Assembly: GCF_023380225.1 (NCBI RefSeq)
Contig: NZ_CP093362.1
Span: 1,240,001-1,304,000, forward strand
Length of the DNA: 64,000 nt
Source of the DNA: Apilactobacillus apisilvae
GTDB taxonomy: Bacteria; Bacillota; Bacilli; Lactobacillales; Lactobacillaceae
Direction: 5' to 3'
Numbering within the stretch: the stretch's first letter is position 1; the number at the start of each line of letters is the position of its first letter. Positions 32,699 to 42,572 of the stretch are shown here, one piece after another. The position numbers and the translations under genes are program-made. The notes beneath the pieces were generated by a model that did no database searches, had not been told where the DNA came from, and worked only from the letters and a program-made list of their open reading frames with translations.

Positions 32699-34228
32699 TT
32701 AGTGGGTACCTAAGTACACCCATCCATTATCTTGTGATGAATAGGTAAAGTATTTAAATTGACCATTACCTAAACTTTGATACCATTGAGAACCATTTTC
32801 TGGCTTATAACCAGCTAGGACTACTGCATCAACATTGTTAGGTGCAAATGTTGATTGAATACTCTTACCATTTTGTATAGGATAAGCATTATTTCTAGTA
32901 GCAAATCCACCATTACCAACTGATAATGTGAATTCCTGACCGTTAAATCTAATTGATTCAGTATTATTGTCTATTTTTTTAACTTGAACTTTTTGTCCAG
33001 CTTTAATTAATACCTTTTTGTTATTACCAACGATACTTGTTGGTAAATATGCACCAATATAGTTATCTTTGCTAATGTTACCTGATTCAACACTTGAATA
33101 ATTTGATTTAACTACTGGAGCTTTCTTCATCCAACTAGTGTCTTTCTGATTAGTAATCCAAGCACCATTTTGAGAAGTTGCAGGTAGACTATGACCATAT
33201 AATAACCATTCGTTTTCACCAATTTGTCTTGTGTATACGATTGACCCAGCTTTTAACTTATCACTCTTAATTTGATTATTTTGAATGGTATTATTTTTAA
33301 CCGCTTTTTCATTGATTGATATATCAGTAGTTAAGCTTACAACTTTAGCTCTATTATCAATTGGCTTAGGTGTATACTTACTCATCCATTTAGCATTTGT
33401 ATCATTAATAATCCAAGCAGTGTTTTTTGAAGAAGCGGGTAAGTTATTACCATAAATTAACCATTCATTTTCACCTAGTTGTCTAGAATATACAATTGAT
33501 CCCTTTTTCAAATTAGCTTTTTTGACAGTTTTATTTTGAATCGTGTTATTTTTGACTTCTTTAGCGACAATATTAGTTTGTTTAGTAGTTTTTACCAATT
33601 TTGGACTATTATCGATCTTCTTAGGTGTATACTTACTCATCCAATTAGTATTTTTATTATTAACAATCCAAGCACCATTCTTTGAATTGCCTGGTAAATT
33701 ATTGCCATAAACTAGCCATTCATTTTCGCCTAATTGTCTAGTATAAACAATTGATCCTTTTTTTAAGGTTGAACTTTTGATAGTTTTACTTTGAATGGTA
33801 TTATTCTTAACTTCTTTTTCAATCATAGCTGTATTTTTACTAATTTTAACTAACTTAGGATTATTATTTACTTTCTTAGGAGTATATTTGCTCATCCAAT
33901 TAGTATTCTTTTGATTAGTAACCCAAATTGAATTTTTACTTCCTTTAATACCTTGTAAAATCCATTGATTGTGATTGTTTTTAATACGACTAACAACCAA
34001 CACTGTCCCTTTTTTAATATTCATTTTTTTAATAGTTTTATTTTGAATGGTATTATTTTTAACTTGTTTTTCATTTGCAGATACGTTTTTATTAACTTTT
34101 ATGTATCTATTTTGATTCCAATAATTAGAATTATTTTTAGGCATGCCATTAGCACTAGCTGACATAGCTGGAATTGAAGCTAATGTAATTCCAGTTAAAA
34201 CTGCAGCTACATTTTTTTTAAAATTCAT
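32699..34228 (-). CDS. Secreted surface protein with four ~84-residue repeats
   Basis: A 509-residue exported protein. Signal peptide about residues 1-27 (SASANG). Four tandem repeats follow between about 57 and 385, each with KNNTIQ(N/S)..IK, LKKGSIVY(T/S)RQLGENEWL(I/V)YGNNLP, NGAWI.N, and WMSKYTPK.(I/V)DN; the first is the most divergent. A unique C-terminal part (about 395-509) ends in GQFKYFTYSSQDNGWVYLGTH. The repeats look like SH3- or SLAP-type wall-binding units with conserved Trp. The frame opens 11 codons earlier, but AAGGAAGGG precedes ATG at 34228. The wall-binding role is inference. Confidence 0.8.
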   Translation of the reverse strand: MNFKKNVAAVLTGITLASIPAMSASANGMPKNNSNYWNQNRYIKVNKNVSANEKQVKNNTIQNKTIKKMNIKKGTVLVVSRIKNNHNQWILQGIKGSKNSIWVTNQKNTNWMSKYTPKKVNNNPKLVKISKNTAMIEKEVKNNTIQSKTIKSSTLKKGSIVYTRQLGENEWLVYGNNLPGNSKNGAWIVNNKNTNWMSKYTPKKIDNSPKLVKTTKQTNIVAKEVKNNTIQNKTVKKANLKKGSIVYSRQLGENEWLIYGNNLPASSKNTAWIINDTNAKWMSKYTPKPIDNRAKVVSLTTDISINEKAVKNNTIQNNQIKSDKLKAGSIVYTRQIGENEWLLYGHSLPATSQNGAWITNQKDTSWMKKAPVVKSNYSSVESGNISKDNYIGAYLPTSIVGNNKKVLIKAGQKVQVKKIDNNTESIRFNGQEFTLSVGNGGFATRNNAYPIQNGKSIQSTFAPNNVDAVVLAGYKPENGSQWYQSLGNGQFKYFTYSSQDNGWVYLGTH

Positions 34229-34401
34229 AAATATCCCTTCCTTATCAACATTTAACTCCATGATAACGTAATTTAATAATGATATCTATTAAGTTATATT
34301 ATTAATTATGAGCCAATATGTATGAATATATTTTTTTCTATGATAATATATTTAATCAAGTAAGATTATATCTTACCAAATATTTTTAGGGAGCCTTTAT
34401 A

Positions 34402-35001
34402 ATGAAAATGTCAAAAGTATTTGCTGCAACATCAATGGCTGCATTGTCACTATTCATTTTTACAGGAGTAGGAGCCAACGCCTCATCTACTCATAAAGAT
34501 AGCATGTCATCAATTCATATGTCTGATAAGAAGAAATCAACACATATGAATATGGATATGACTATGGACGGTTTAAAGATGAATATGAATTCTAAGATGC
34601 CAAAGGGTCTTAAAAAAGATACTCATGCTAAATACCATGTAGGTGAAAAGGTAACTCTTAAAGCTAATCATATGGCTGGTATGAAGAATACTAAAGCAAC
34701 TGTTGCTGGTGTATACAAGACTAAATTATACAAGATTAATTTTAAACCAACTAATGGCGGCAAAGAAGTTAAGAATCATAAATGGGTTGTTGCTAAGGAA
34801 TTAAGTGCTAAGGGTGCACTTAAATCTGGTGAAAATATTACGGTTAAAGCTGATCATATGGTTGGTATGAAAGGTGCTAAAGGTAAGATAGTTTCAGTAA
34901 ACCAAGGACCAGCCTATGCAGTTAACTTTAAAGATAGTAAAACTGGAATGATGATCAATAATCACAAATGGTTAGTTCAATCAGAATTAAAAGCTAGATA
35001 A
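34402..35001 (+). CDS. Secreted DUF1541 (YdhK-like) protein
   Basis: A 199-residue exported protein. Signal peptide about 1-28 (GANAS), a Met/His-rich linker (HKDSMSSIHMSDKKKSTHMNMDMTM), then two copies of the DUF1541 unit: GEKVTLKANHMAGMKNTKATVAGVYKTKLYKINF and GENITVKADHMVGMKGAKGKIVSVNQGPAYAVNF. The Met/His-rich stretch hints at metal (copper) contact, but this is inference; the family has no firm function. Confidence 0.85.
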   Translation: MKMSKVFAATSMAALSLFIFTGVGANASSTHKDSMSSIHMSDKKKSTHMNMDMTMDGLKMNMNSKMPKGLKKDTHAKYHVGEKVTLKANHMAGMKNTKATVAGVYKTKLYKINFKPTNGGKEVKNHKWVVAKELSAKGALKSGENITVKADHMVGMKGAKGKIVSVNQGPAYAVNFKDSKTGMMINNHKWLVQSELKAR

Positions 35002-35012
35002 AAGATAAGAAG

Positions 35013-35050
35013 TGAAGCCTATTATTTAAATATAATAGGCTTTATTTTAT
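35013..35050 (+). terminator. Terminator after the DUF1541 gene
   Basis: AAGCCTATTAT and ATAATAGGCTT form an 11-bp stem followed by T-rich sequence. Confidence 0.8.
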
Positions 35051-35132
35051 TAAACATCTTTAAATATAGATTAAAATGGTCTATATTTGTTAATATTGGA
35101 TTATAAAAATGATTCGAAAGGATACATATTTG

Positions 35133-35837
35133 ATGAAGAAATTTACAAATTGGATAAAACATTGGTATCGATATAAGACTGATGAACCATATATTATTGC
35201 ACTTTCATTGATTGCAGCATTTTGTTTATATGGATCCACTACTTTAGACCATAAAAGAGGATTGACTATATATGTTATTTTATTAATATTAATTGCTTTG
35301 TGGTCCATTTTTAGAACGGTTACTTTTAAAAAAATTTATATTAATAAATTTATTAATAATCAAAAATTTGATGAAAAATCACAAGGCTTAGATTTGGGAA
35401 CTGGTACTGGATATGCACTAATCCAGTTAGCTAAAGATAATAATATTGAAAAAGCTTATGGTGTAGAAGATATTTATCAATACAGTATTCAACGTTTAGA
35501 AAAAAATGCTGTTTTAGAAAATGTAAAAGATAAAATTGAACTAAAAGATAGTGATATTACCCAAATACCATATCAAGATAGTCAATTTAACGTAGCTACT
35601 GCTATTCATGGTCGCGATGATCAATTAAGTAATCATAGTAAAAGCATTTATTTACTAATCACTAATGAATTAAATCGAGTTGTTAAAAGTGGTGGTAAGA
35701 TTTTTATGTTGAATACTCCTGGAATGATTAAGCGTTATAAAAAAGAATTTGAAAGACAGGGTGATAATGTTCAATGGATGCATGTACGTTTTGAAAAATT
35801 CTTTAATTTAAGAGCCATTATTGTAAAAATGAAATAA
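35133..35837 (+). CDS. Class I SAM-dependent methyltransferase with membrane anchor
   Basis: A 234-residue protein. Two hydrophobic segments at about residues 25-65 precede the methyltransferase fold: GLDLGTGTGYALIQLA (SAM-binding motif I), KAYGVEDIYQYSIQRLEKNA, DSDITQIPYQDSQFNVATAIHG, and NELNRVVKSGGKIFMLN. The longest frame starts at 35109, but AAAGGA lies inside it, so ATG 35133 is preferred. Acceptor substrate unknown; the membrane anchor suggests a lipid or quinone-like acceptor, as inference only. Confidence 0.78.
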   Translation: MKKFTNWIKHWYRYKTDEPYIIALSLIAAFCLYGSTTLDHKRGLTIYVILLILIALWSIFRTVTFKKIYINKFINNQKFDEKSQGLDLGTGTGYALIQLAKDNNIEKAYGVEDIYQYSIQRLEKNAVLENVKDKIELKDSDITQIPYQDSQFNVATAIHGRDDQLSNHSKSIYLLITNELNRVVKSGGKIFMLNTPGMIKRYKKEFERQGDNVQWMHVRFEKFFNLRAIIVKMK

Positions 35838-35873
35838 AAAATCTCAAACTTATTTGTTTGAGATTTTTTTATT
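35836..35873. terminator. Bidirectional terminator
   Basis: AAAAAATCTCAAAC and GTTTGAGATTTTTT form a 14-bp stem between converging genes. Confidence 0.9.
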
Positions 35874-35875
35874 AT

Positions 35876-37159
35876 TTATTTTTCTCTATAAACACGAGTT
35901 AAAAAGTAGAATGGTAATGCAATAACTAATGCACCAAAACCAAAAATTAATAAATTAACTTGAGTATTAAAGATTAACCATAACGATATTGCCAATGCAA
36001 TAATTGGAATCGTATAACCTAGAGGTAGTTTAAATGATCTGGGTTGTTTCTTCATGGTTTTTCTAAATACCATTACTGCAATGATGGTTGGAATAAATTG
36101 TGCAAAACGAGAAATTGCACTAATTTGTGCCAAGTAAGTAAATGTTCCAGAGTACGCTAAAACTAAAATCAATACAGCGTTAACAATAATAGAAATATAT
36201 GGAGCGTTTTTCCTATTTTTAGTACTAAAAGCTTTTGGTAAAATACCATTATCAGCCAGAGCTTCAGTTGAACGTGGTGTAATAAATGATGATGCAATGC
36301 AAATCCCACCAATTGATAATACCGATCCAGCTACGACGATGTAACTACCAACTTTACCAATCATGGCAGTTAAAGCTGCTTGTAATGGGACTGAAGTTTG
36401 CGTTAATTTATGACCTAAAACACCAATACAGACCGTCATAATTAGAATATAAACAATTGTTACAACTGATAATACGACCATAATTGCACGGGGTAAATTC
36501 TTTTTGGCATTGCTCATCTCACCAGCTGTAACCACTAATCCTTCAACTCCAGTAAAAATGTAAAACATCGTTAATGTAGCATTGGAAAAATTAAAAGTAT
36601 GGGTTAGAGACGGAACAAAAAATGGTTGGAAATTACCGGGATGAATAAAGAATAAACCAATTATAATTATCAAAAATATCGGTAATAATTTTCCCACAGT
36701 AATAATATTACTTAAAGCAGAAGCTGCTTCAATTCCAGCTAGGTTTAAGATCATTAGCCCAACTGCCATGATTGTTACTATCATGTTTTTAGCTAATGAT
36801 GAGTTTAAAATAGGGAAAAAACCACCTAAAGCAGTTGCAAATGCTACATACATAGTTGCTTCGGCAATAATTCTAACAGCCCATGCAGCAATTCCCACTT
36901 CATATCCAACAAAATTACCAAAGGCGCGTTTTGCATAAATGTAAGCACCACCGGATTCATCGAATAATCCGGAACATTCTGCAAAGCAAAGGCCAATCAT
37001 AAATGCTAAAAACGCATCAAAAATTAATACTAAAATACTAGCGGGACCAAAGATCTTCATTCCAGCTGATGGTAACAAAAAGATTCCAGAACCAATGATT
37101 GCATTTATACCTAAAAGCACAATACTAAAGAAGCTTAATTTCTTTTTTGTATCTGGCAT
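35876..37159 (-). CDS. APC-family amino acid permease
   Basis: A 427-residue transporter with about 12 membrane helices. The N-terminal LGINAIIGSGIFLLPSAGMKIFGPAS is the substrate-binding unwound helix 1 of the APC superfamily; FDESGGAYIYAKRAFGNFVGYEVG and FYIFTGVEGLVVTAGEMSNAKKNLPRAI support it. It follows the PuuD-like hydrolase with touching stop and start codons, so the pair is an operon; the permease may import or exchange the hydrolase substrate or product. Confidence 0.9.
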   Translation of the reverse strand: MPDTKKKLSFFSIVLLGINAIIGSGIFLLPSAGMKIFGPASILVLIFDAFLAFMIGLCFAECSGLFDESGGAYIYAKRAFGNFVGYEVGIAAWAVRIIAEATMYVAFATALGGFFPILNSSLAKNMIVTIMAVGLMILNLAGIEAASALSNIITVGKLLPIFLIIIIGLFFIHPGNFQPFFVPSLTHTFNFSNATLTMFYIFTGVEGLVVTAGEMSNAKKNLPRAIMVVLSVVTIVYILIMTVCIGVLGHKLTQTSVPLQAALTAMIGKVGSYIVVAGSVLSIGGICIASSFITPRSTEALADNGILPKAFSTKNRKNAPYISIIVNAVLILVLAYSGTFTYLAQISAISRFAQFIPTIIAVMVFRKTMKKQPRSFKLPLGYTIPIIALAISLWLIFNTQVNLLIFGFGALVIALPFYFLTRVYREK

Positions 37160-37902
37160 TAATTATCACTTCCTAAATTTGTATGGATACGATTAAAGAA
37201 GTCAACAAATAGTTGATTTTCTTCTTCGTATTCGTCCCACATATTCTCAGGATGCCATTGAACACATTGGATGGTTTTATATTCATTTTCCAATCCTTCA
37301 ATCATTCCGTCATCGGAACGAGCAACAATATTTAATCCAGGAGCCGGGTCTTTTGCTGCCTCGTGATGAAATGAATTAACAAAAGCTCGACTACCAAAGG
37401 TATTTGCTAATGCTGAATTTTTATCAATGTTAATATGGTGAATAGGGGCATAACCAATTGCTCTTTGCGAATGTTGTAGCATATGCATGCCATCTTTAGG
37501 TTTAAATTGGGTATCGATATCTTGATATAAATTTCCGCCTAAAGCGACATTCACAATTTGTAGTCCACGGCAAATTGCTAAAATTGGTTTATGCATTTGG
37601 ACAGCTTTTTTGACCAAGGCTAATTCAAATTCATCACGTGGTTCATATGTAGCACCGATTTCTTTGATTGGTTCTTCACCATAATATTTTGGTAAAACGT
37701 CTGGACCACCAGTTAAAATAACTCCATCAACTGTTTCTAATAAATCAGCTGCCATTTCTGGCTTAGCAACTGGAAAAACAATTGGAGTAATGTTATTAGC
37801 CAAAAGGCAACTCATCAGAGTTCTTTGGGCAAAGTGGCCTTCACGTTGTCTGAAAGTTTGGTTTTGGCTTAAAATAATGTCTGCGGTAACGCCAATTCTC
37901 AT
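37159..37902 (-). CDS. Gamma-glutamyl hydrolase-like class I amidotransferase (PuuD type, peptidase C26)
   Basis: A 247-residue enzyme. GVILTGGPDVLPKYYGEEP, the nucleophile elbow ILAICRGLQIVNVALGGNLYQD, and QCVQWHPENMWD (catalytic His/Glu) place it with gamma-glutamyl-GABA hydrolases. No other putrescine-degradation gene is nearby, so the actual gamma-glutamyl substrate is uncertain. First gene of a two-gene unit with the permease; AAGGAATG-like site before ATG. Confidence 0.87.
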   Translation of the reverse strand: MRIGVTADIILSQNQTFRQREGHFAQRTLMSCLLANNITPIVFPVAKPEMAADLLETVDGVILTGGPDVLPKYYGEEPIKEIGATYEPRDEFELALVKKAVQMHKPILAICRGLQIVNVALGGNLYQDIDTQFKPKDGMHMLQHSQRAIGYAPIHHINIDKNSALANTFGSRAFVNSFHHEAAKDPAPGLNIVARSDDGMIEGLENEYKTIQCVQWHPENMWDEYEEENQLFVDFFNRIHTNLGSDN

Positions 37903-38041
37903 TTAAAATCATTCCTTTATAAAAATATTATACAATCAATATTTTAACCATTTTTTGCTTAAAGGTATAGTTAATGGGCTTGATGATTGATAATTTGTGA
38001 ATTGATTGATAACATTAATGGTTGCTAACTGGATAGAACAC

Positions 38042-38071
38042 TTTAAAAGTTGTAAAATTATGAAATATAAT
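38042..38071 (+). promoter_or_regulatory. Candidate promoter of the polyprenyl synthase gene
   Basis: TTTAAA (38042-38047) and TATAAT (38066-38071) with an 18-base spacer, 26 bases before the start codon. Upstream, GATTGATAA occurs twice (37985 and 38004), 19 bases apart, which could be a regulator site. The rest of the 195-base gap shows nothing else. Confidence 0.4.
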
Positions 38072-38097
38072 AAACGAGTATGAAATAGGGGAATTGT

Positions 38098-39072
38098 ATG
38101 GATCTTCGATTATGGAAACAAAGACCTGAGTTAGAAAAAAGGTTGAAAGCAATAGAACAAATTATGAAACAGCAAGTTCAAATTGACGATGATGATTTTA
38201 AAAAGAGTATCAATGATCTAATTAACGGTAGCGGTAAAATGCTGCGTGCTGCTTTCTTAATGTTATTTACTGAATTTGGCACTAAAAAGGATGAGGACAA
38301 TTATTTCGAAAAAGTTGCTGCTTCAGTAGAATTAATCCACCTAGCGTCTTTAGTTCATGATGATGTTATTGACAAATCAGATTTACGACGTGGGGTTAAA
38401 AGTTTAAATTATAATTTTGGCGAACGGACATCGATTTACCTAGGTGATTATTTATTCGTTAAGTATTTTAATTTAGTATTAGATACATTGCCTGGTAAAG
38501 CTGAAATAAAATACAACATTACAGGTATTGAAGGAATAGTTAATGGTGAATTACGCCAAAATGAAACTAAATTTGATTTAAATCGAAGTGAACAACAATA
38601 TTTAGCAGCTGTTCAAGGTAAAACAGCTGAATTATTCAAAATTGCTGCCGGTAATGGTGCCATCATTGCTGAAGCTGATGAACAAACAATCAAATTTTCC
38701 GAACAAATTGGTTCAGAATTTGGAATTGCATTTCAACTTCGAGATGATTTAATTGATTTTGAAGACAATAAAGAAGATGCTGGTAAGCCAATTTTGAATG
38801 ATATTTTAGATGGTATTTATACATTACCAGTTATTTATGCAATGCAAACTAATTATAAAGATGAACTAACTTCGATTCTAAACAAAAAAGACCAGCTCAA
38901 GCGAGCTGATCTAATTCGAGTTAAAGCAATTGTAAAAGAAAGTGGATCATTAGATAAAACGCATGCCAAGATGGATGCTTACAATCAATCAATTGAAAAT
39001 ATGATTGAACAACTACCAAATAATAATGCTAGAAAAGTATTAGCTAAATTGGTAACAAAACTGTTTAATTAA
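38098..39072 (+). CDS. Polyprenyl diphosphate synthase (heptaprenyl/nonaprenyl type, component II-like)
   Basis: A 324-residue trans-prenyltransferase. The first aspartate-rich motif is LVHDDVIDKSD (D88, D89, D92) and the second is LRDDLIDFEDN (D216, D217, D220), with GSGKMLRAAF near residue 44. It extends an isoprenoid chain for the quinone tail; the nearby MenA-like gene would attach it. GGGGAATTGT precedes the ATG. Its stop codon overlaps the converging cydC stop by three to four bases, with no terminator between them. Confidence 0.92.
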   Translation: MDLRLWKQRPELEKRLKAIEQIMKQQVQIDDDDFKKSINDLINGSGKMLRAAFLMLFTEFGTKKDEDNYFEKVAASVELIHLASLVHDDVIDKSDLRRGVKSLNYNFGERTSIYLGDYLFVKYFNLVLDTLPGKAEIKYNITGIEGIVNGELRQNETKFDLNRSEQQYLAAVQGKTAELFKIAAGNGAIIAEADEQTIKFSEQIGSEFGIAFQLRDDLIDFEDNKEDAGKPILNDILDGIYTLPVIYAMQTNYKDELTSILNKKDQLKRADLIRVKAIVKESGSLDKTHAKMDAYNQSIENMIEQLPNNNARKVLAKLVTKLFN

Positions 39073-40814
39073 TTTTCAATTCCTTGATCCATTTGATAAA
39101 GTTTTCGGTATTTTTCATTATTTTTATATAACTCAGCTGGGGAGCCATCCATTTGGATGGTTCCTTTTTGTAAGAAAATAACTTCATCCATTTTTGATAG
39201 TCCTTGCAAATGATGAGTTACCCAAATAATGGTTTTATCTTTTAATACTTTATTTAAAGTTTTTATTAAATTATTTTCTGTAATGGGATCTAAACCAACG
39301 GTTGGTTCGTCCAACAATACAATCGGATTGTTTTGTAGCAAAATTCTAGCAATTGCCAAGCGTTGTCTTTGTCCACCAGATAATTTGATTCCACTTTCAT
39401 CAATATCAGTGTCATATTGATTAGGTAGACTTTCAATGTAATCTGATAATTCAACATCAGATAAAGCTTTTTTGGCTTGCTCAAAACTAGCTTGTTCATT
39501 TCCAATCATGACATTATTAATGATTGTTGTATCGAACAAGAATGGTTGTTGGTCCAGAACGCTAAAAATATCTGATCGATTATTTTGCAAGTCGCTAACT
39601 TTAGTATTATTAATCTTGATTTCTCCTTTGTTGGGGTTAATGCTACCGATTAATAATTGAAGTAAAGTTGTTTTTCCAACACCACTAGGACCAATTATGG
39701 CTAATTTTTGGCCTTTTTTAAGATTAATAGAAACGTTTTGTAGAATTTCAGAATTGTCGTCATCATATTTAAATGAAACATTGTTCATACTAATACGATT
39801 AATTTTATTTTCATCAAATTCGGCTTTAGTTTCTTTTTCTTCAGTATCTAATTGATTGGAAAGATTATTCAAGCGACTTACTGATTCTTTATATATTGGC
39901 CAATTTTCCATTGCTTGAGACACGGGGATAAATGTATCTAAAAGTGGGAAAACGCCTAATACAAATGCTGCAATATAATTGGACATTGACTGGCTATCAT
40001 TTAAGTAGATATTTCCCCAAATGATAGAACCTAAAATAATAATACCGATCATTCCACGTAAAAATAAGTCACGATTCCATTCAAAATGATCCACCTTATT
40101 TCTTGATTGAGCTAACTTATCATCATTTTTAGTACCTTCATTAACAAAGTCATTTTTACGTCCAGATATCATCCAGTCGGTGACACCAAGGGTTGCATCG
40201 GTTAAATTTTGATAGTTATCAGCAACCAAATCTTTTTCATATTTTTTAGCTTTACCAAAAATAATAACTGAGATAACAGGAACTACTAATAAGATGATTG
40301 CAAAGCAGATAAACATAAAGATGGCATAGGGCCAACTAATAATTCCCAACAAAATAATTAGTAAGGTTCCAGTAATATAAGAAGTAATTATCGGAAAAAT
40401 GGTTTTAAGATATAAATCTTCCAAATGCTCTAAATCATCGGATAATACTCCTAGTAAATTACCTAATTTAAAACGTTCACCGACAAAATCGGCACCTTTT
40501 TCCAAAGTTACATATAATCTTTGACGCAAAGAAGATACAACTCTTAATACCCAATTATGTGAGGTTAATTGTTCAAGATACTGGAAGACTGGTCTTCCAG
40601 TGCCAAATGCTTGTGCCAAAATAACAGGAACATAAACAATTAAAATGTTATAAGGCCTTGTCGCTGAACGACTGATTAAATATCCAGCAACAAACATCAA
40701 TCCTATTGAACAGATAATTGTTAAAATTCCTAAACTAAAAGCTGTGAACAATAATTTTTTGTCTTTTTTTAAATATGGTTTAATCCATGTATCTTTATTA
40801 AAAAAATTACGCAT
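39069..40814 (-). CDS. cydC: Cysteine/glutathione ABC exporter subunit CydC
   Basis: A 581-residue half-transporter: six membrane helices in residues 1-320, then an ATPase domain with Walker A GPSGVGKTTLLQLL, signature LSGGQRQRLAIARILL and Walker B IVLLDEPT. With CydD it exports reductant needed for assembly of cytochrome bd. ATG at 40814 (GAGGTGA upstream) is preferred to the frame opening at 40838. It overlaps the cydD end by eight bases. The name CydC rests on operon position. Confidence 0.93.
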   Translation of the reverse strand: MRNFFNKDTWIKPYLKKDKKLLFTAFSLGILTIICSIGLMFVAGYLISRSATRPYNILIVYVPVILAQAFGTGRPVFQYLEQLTSHNWVLRVVSSLRQRLYVTLEKGADFVGERFKLGNLLGVLSDDLEHLEDLYLKTIFPIITSYITGTLLIILLGIISWPYAIFMFICFAIILLVVPVISVIIFGKAKKYEKDLVADNYQNLTDATLGVTDWMISGRKNDFVNEGTKNDDKLAQSRNKVDHFEWNRDLFLRGMIGIIILGSIIWGNIYLNDSQSMSNYIAAFVLGVFPLLDTFIPVSQAMENWPIYKESVSRLNNLSNQLDTEEKETKAEFDENKINRISMNNVSFKYDDDNSEILQNVSINLKKGQKLAIIGPSGVGKTTLLQLLIGSINPNKGEIKINNTKVSDLQNNRSDIFSVLDQQPFLFDTTIINNVMIGNEQASFEQAKKALSDVELSDYIESLPNQYDTDIDESGIKLSGGQRQRLAIARILLQNNPIVLLDEPTVGLDPITENNLIKTLNKVLKDKTIIWVTHHLQGLSKMDEVIFLQKGTIQMDGSPAELYKNNEKYRKLYQMDQGIEN

Positions 40815-42546
40815 TATTATGTTCACCTCGAATTTCATTAACTAATTGTTTATATTTACCATCTTTTTGAAGTAATTCTTTTGGATTACCTTGTTCAACT
40901 AATTTACCATTTTCCATCACTAAAGTGTAATCCATTTCATTCATCCAATGTAGACGATGTGTAGCAAAAATAATTAAGTGATTATTAAAAATTGGTAACA
41001 TAGTTTGTTTTAATTCATATTCGGTTTCGATATCTAAATGAGCAGTGGGTTCATCAAGTAATATGATTTCACGTTGATCGTCTAATAATACACGTGCTAA
41101 AGCAATTCTTTGGGCTTGTCCACCAGAAACGCCACGACCACCGCGACCAATAACAGTATCAATTCCATCTTTTAATGACTCGATAAAGCTTTCTAGTCCA
41201 GCACTTTGAGCTGCATTTTTAATATCTTCTGGACTAGCATCTGGTCTATAAAAAGCAATATTTTCCGCAATTGACCCTGAAAATAGGTATGGATTTTGTG
41301 GAATATAACTAAGGTGCTTTTGCCAATTGAATTGAGCCAAACTATCAGTTTTTTCACCATTAATTTTGAAAATACTATTTTCATCAGGTTGTAACCAACC
41401 ACCAAGTAAATTTAGCATAGTTGATTTACCTGATCCAGATTGCCCAACAATTCCAACTTTTAAATTACCAGTAAACTTAAATGCAATATCATTAACACCT
41501 TTGTTGTCTTTTTCATCATAATTAAATGATAACTTTTCGGCGCTGAATGTTGATGTTGTTTGCCAATGATTAAATTTATTTAATTCTTTTTTAGCTTTAG
41601 GTGATGGAGTTTCTAAGATTTCATTTAAATGATCTAAGGCATTTTTACCATCTAAAGTTGCATGATAATCATTTCCGTAATCTCTTAGTGGTAAGAAGTA
41701 ATCGGGTGCTGTGATTAATGCAAATAATGCCGGGAACAACAATACTGAACCATTAATTAAACGAACCCCTAAAATAACGGCAACAATTGCGATTGAGATA
41801 GTTGTCATAAAATCTAATGTAAAAGTTGATAATAAAGCTATTTTCAGAACTTCCATGGTTGATTTACGATAATTTTCTGAAACTCTAAAAATATTTTTAC
41901 CATAAATTTTACTCAAACCAAATAATTTTAAGGTTTTTAATCCCCGTAACGTATTTATAAAATTATTAGACATTTTAGAAAAGTTAACATATTGTTGGTC
42001 TGATTTTTTACGGGCAGCAATTCCCAAAATAATCATAAAGTAAATGATAATTGGAAATACTAATAACAATACTAATCCAGACAATGCATTTACAAAAAAG
42101 ACAGCAACTAAAATAATCCATGGGATAATTGCTAAGTTTAATGTTTTTAGGATAATTATGTTTAAATAATTTTTTATTTTGTCGATACCTTCAAGTGAAA
42201 GAGTGATTAATTGTCCAGAACCTAATTTAGCAATTGATTGTGGACCTAATTCGAAAGTCTTTTGTAGCAATTCTTTTTTGAAATCACTACTAGCTTGATC
42301 GGCAAAATTATCGTTAATTTGATTTTCAATTCTAGTAATCAAATATCTAATTATGAAAGCAATAAAAAAGAACAGCATTGGATAAATCGATGCTGTTACT
42401 TTTTTAAGCATCCATGCATTAACCAAAGCGCTGGATAAAAACCATGCTTCGGCAATAATTGCTAATGCCTGAATGACTGCTAATATGCTAATTTTAATAA
42501 TTAGTTTTTTGATACCGGGAATTGTCATTAGTTTTTTATTGAACAT
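40807..42546 (-). CDS. cydD: Cysteine/glutathione ABC exporter subunit CydD
   Basis: A 579-residue half-transporter: membrane part in residues 1-310, ATPase with Walker A GQSGSGKSTMLNLL, signature VSGGQAQRIALARVLL and Walker B IILLDEPTAHLD. It starts 26 bases after the cydB stop with GGGAGGAAT before ATG, and forms a heterodimer with CydC. Confidence 0.94.
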   Translation of the reverse strand: MFNKKLMTIPGIKKLIIKISILAVIQALAIIAEAWFLSSALVNAWMLKKVTASIYPMLFFFIAFIIRYLITRIENQINDNFADQASSDFKKELLQKTFELGPQSIAKLGSGQLITLSLEGIDKIKNYLNIIILKTLNLAIIPWIILVAVFFVNALSGLVLLLVFPIIIYFMIILGIAARKKSDQQYVNFSKMSNNFINTLRGLKTLKLFGLSKIYGKNIFRVSENYRKSTMEVLKIALLSTFTLDFMTTISIAIVAVILGVRLINGSVLLFPALFALITAPDYFLPLRDYGNDYHATLDGKNALDHLNEILETPSPKAKKELNKFNHWQTTSTFSAEKLSFNYDEKDNKGVNDIAFKFTGNLKVGIVGQSGSGKSTMLNLLGGWLQPDENSIFKINGEKTDSLAQFNWQKHLSYIPQNPYLFSGSIAENIAFYRPDASPEDIKNAAQSAGLESFIESLKDGIDTVIGRGGRGVSGGQAQRIALARVLLDDQREIILLDEPTAHLDIETEYELKQTMLPIFNNHLIIFATHRLHWMNEMDYTLVMENGKLVEQGNPKELLQKDGKYKQLVNEIRGEHNNA

Positions 42547-42572
42547 ATGAAGATTCCTCCCGATATAGAATC

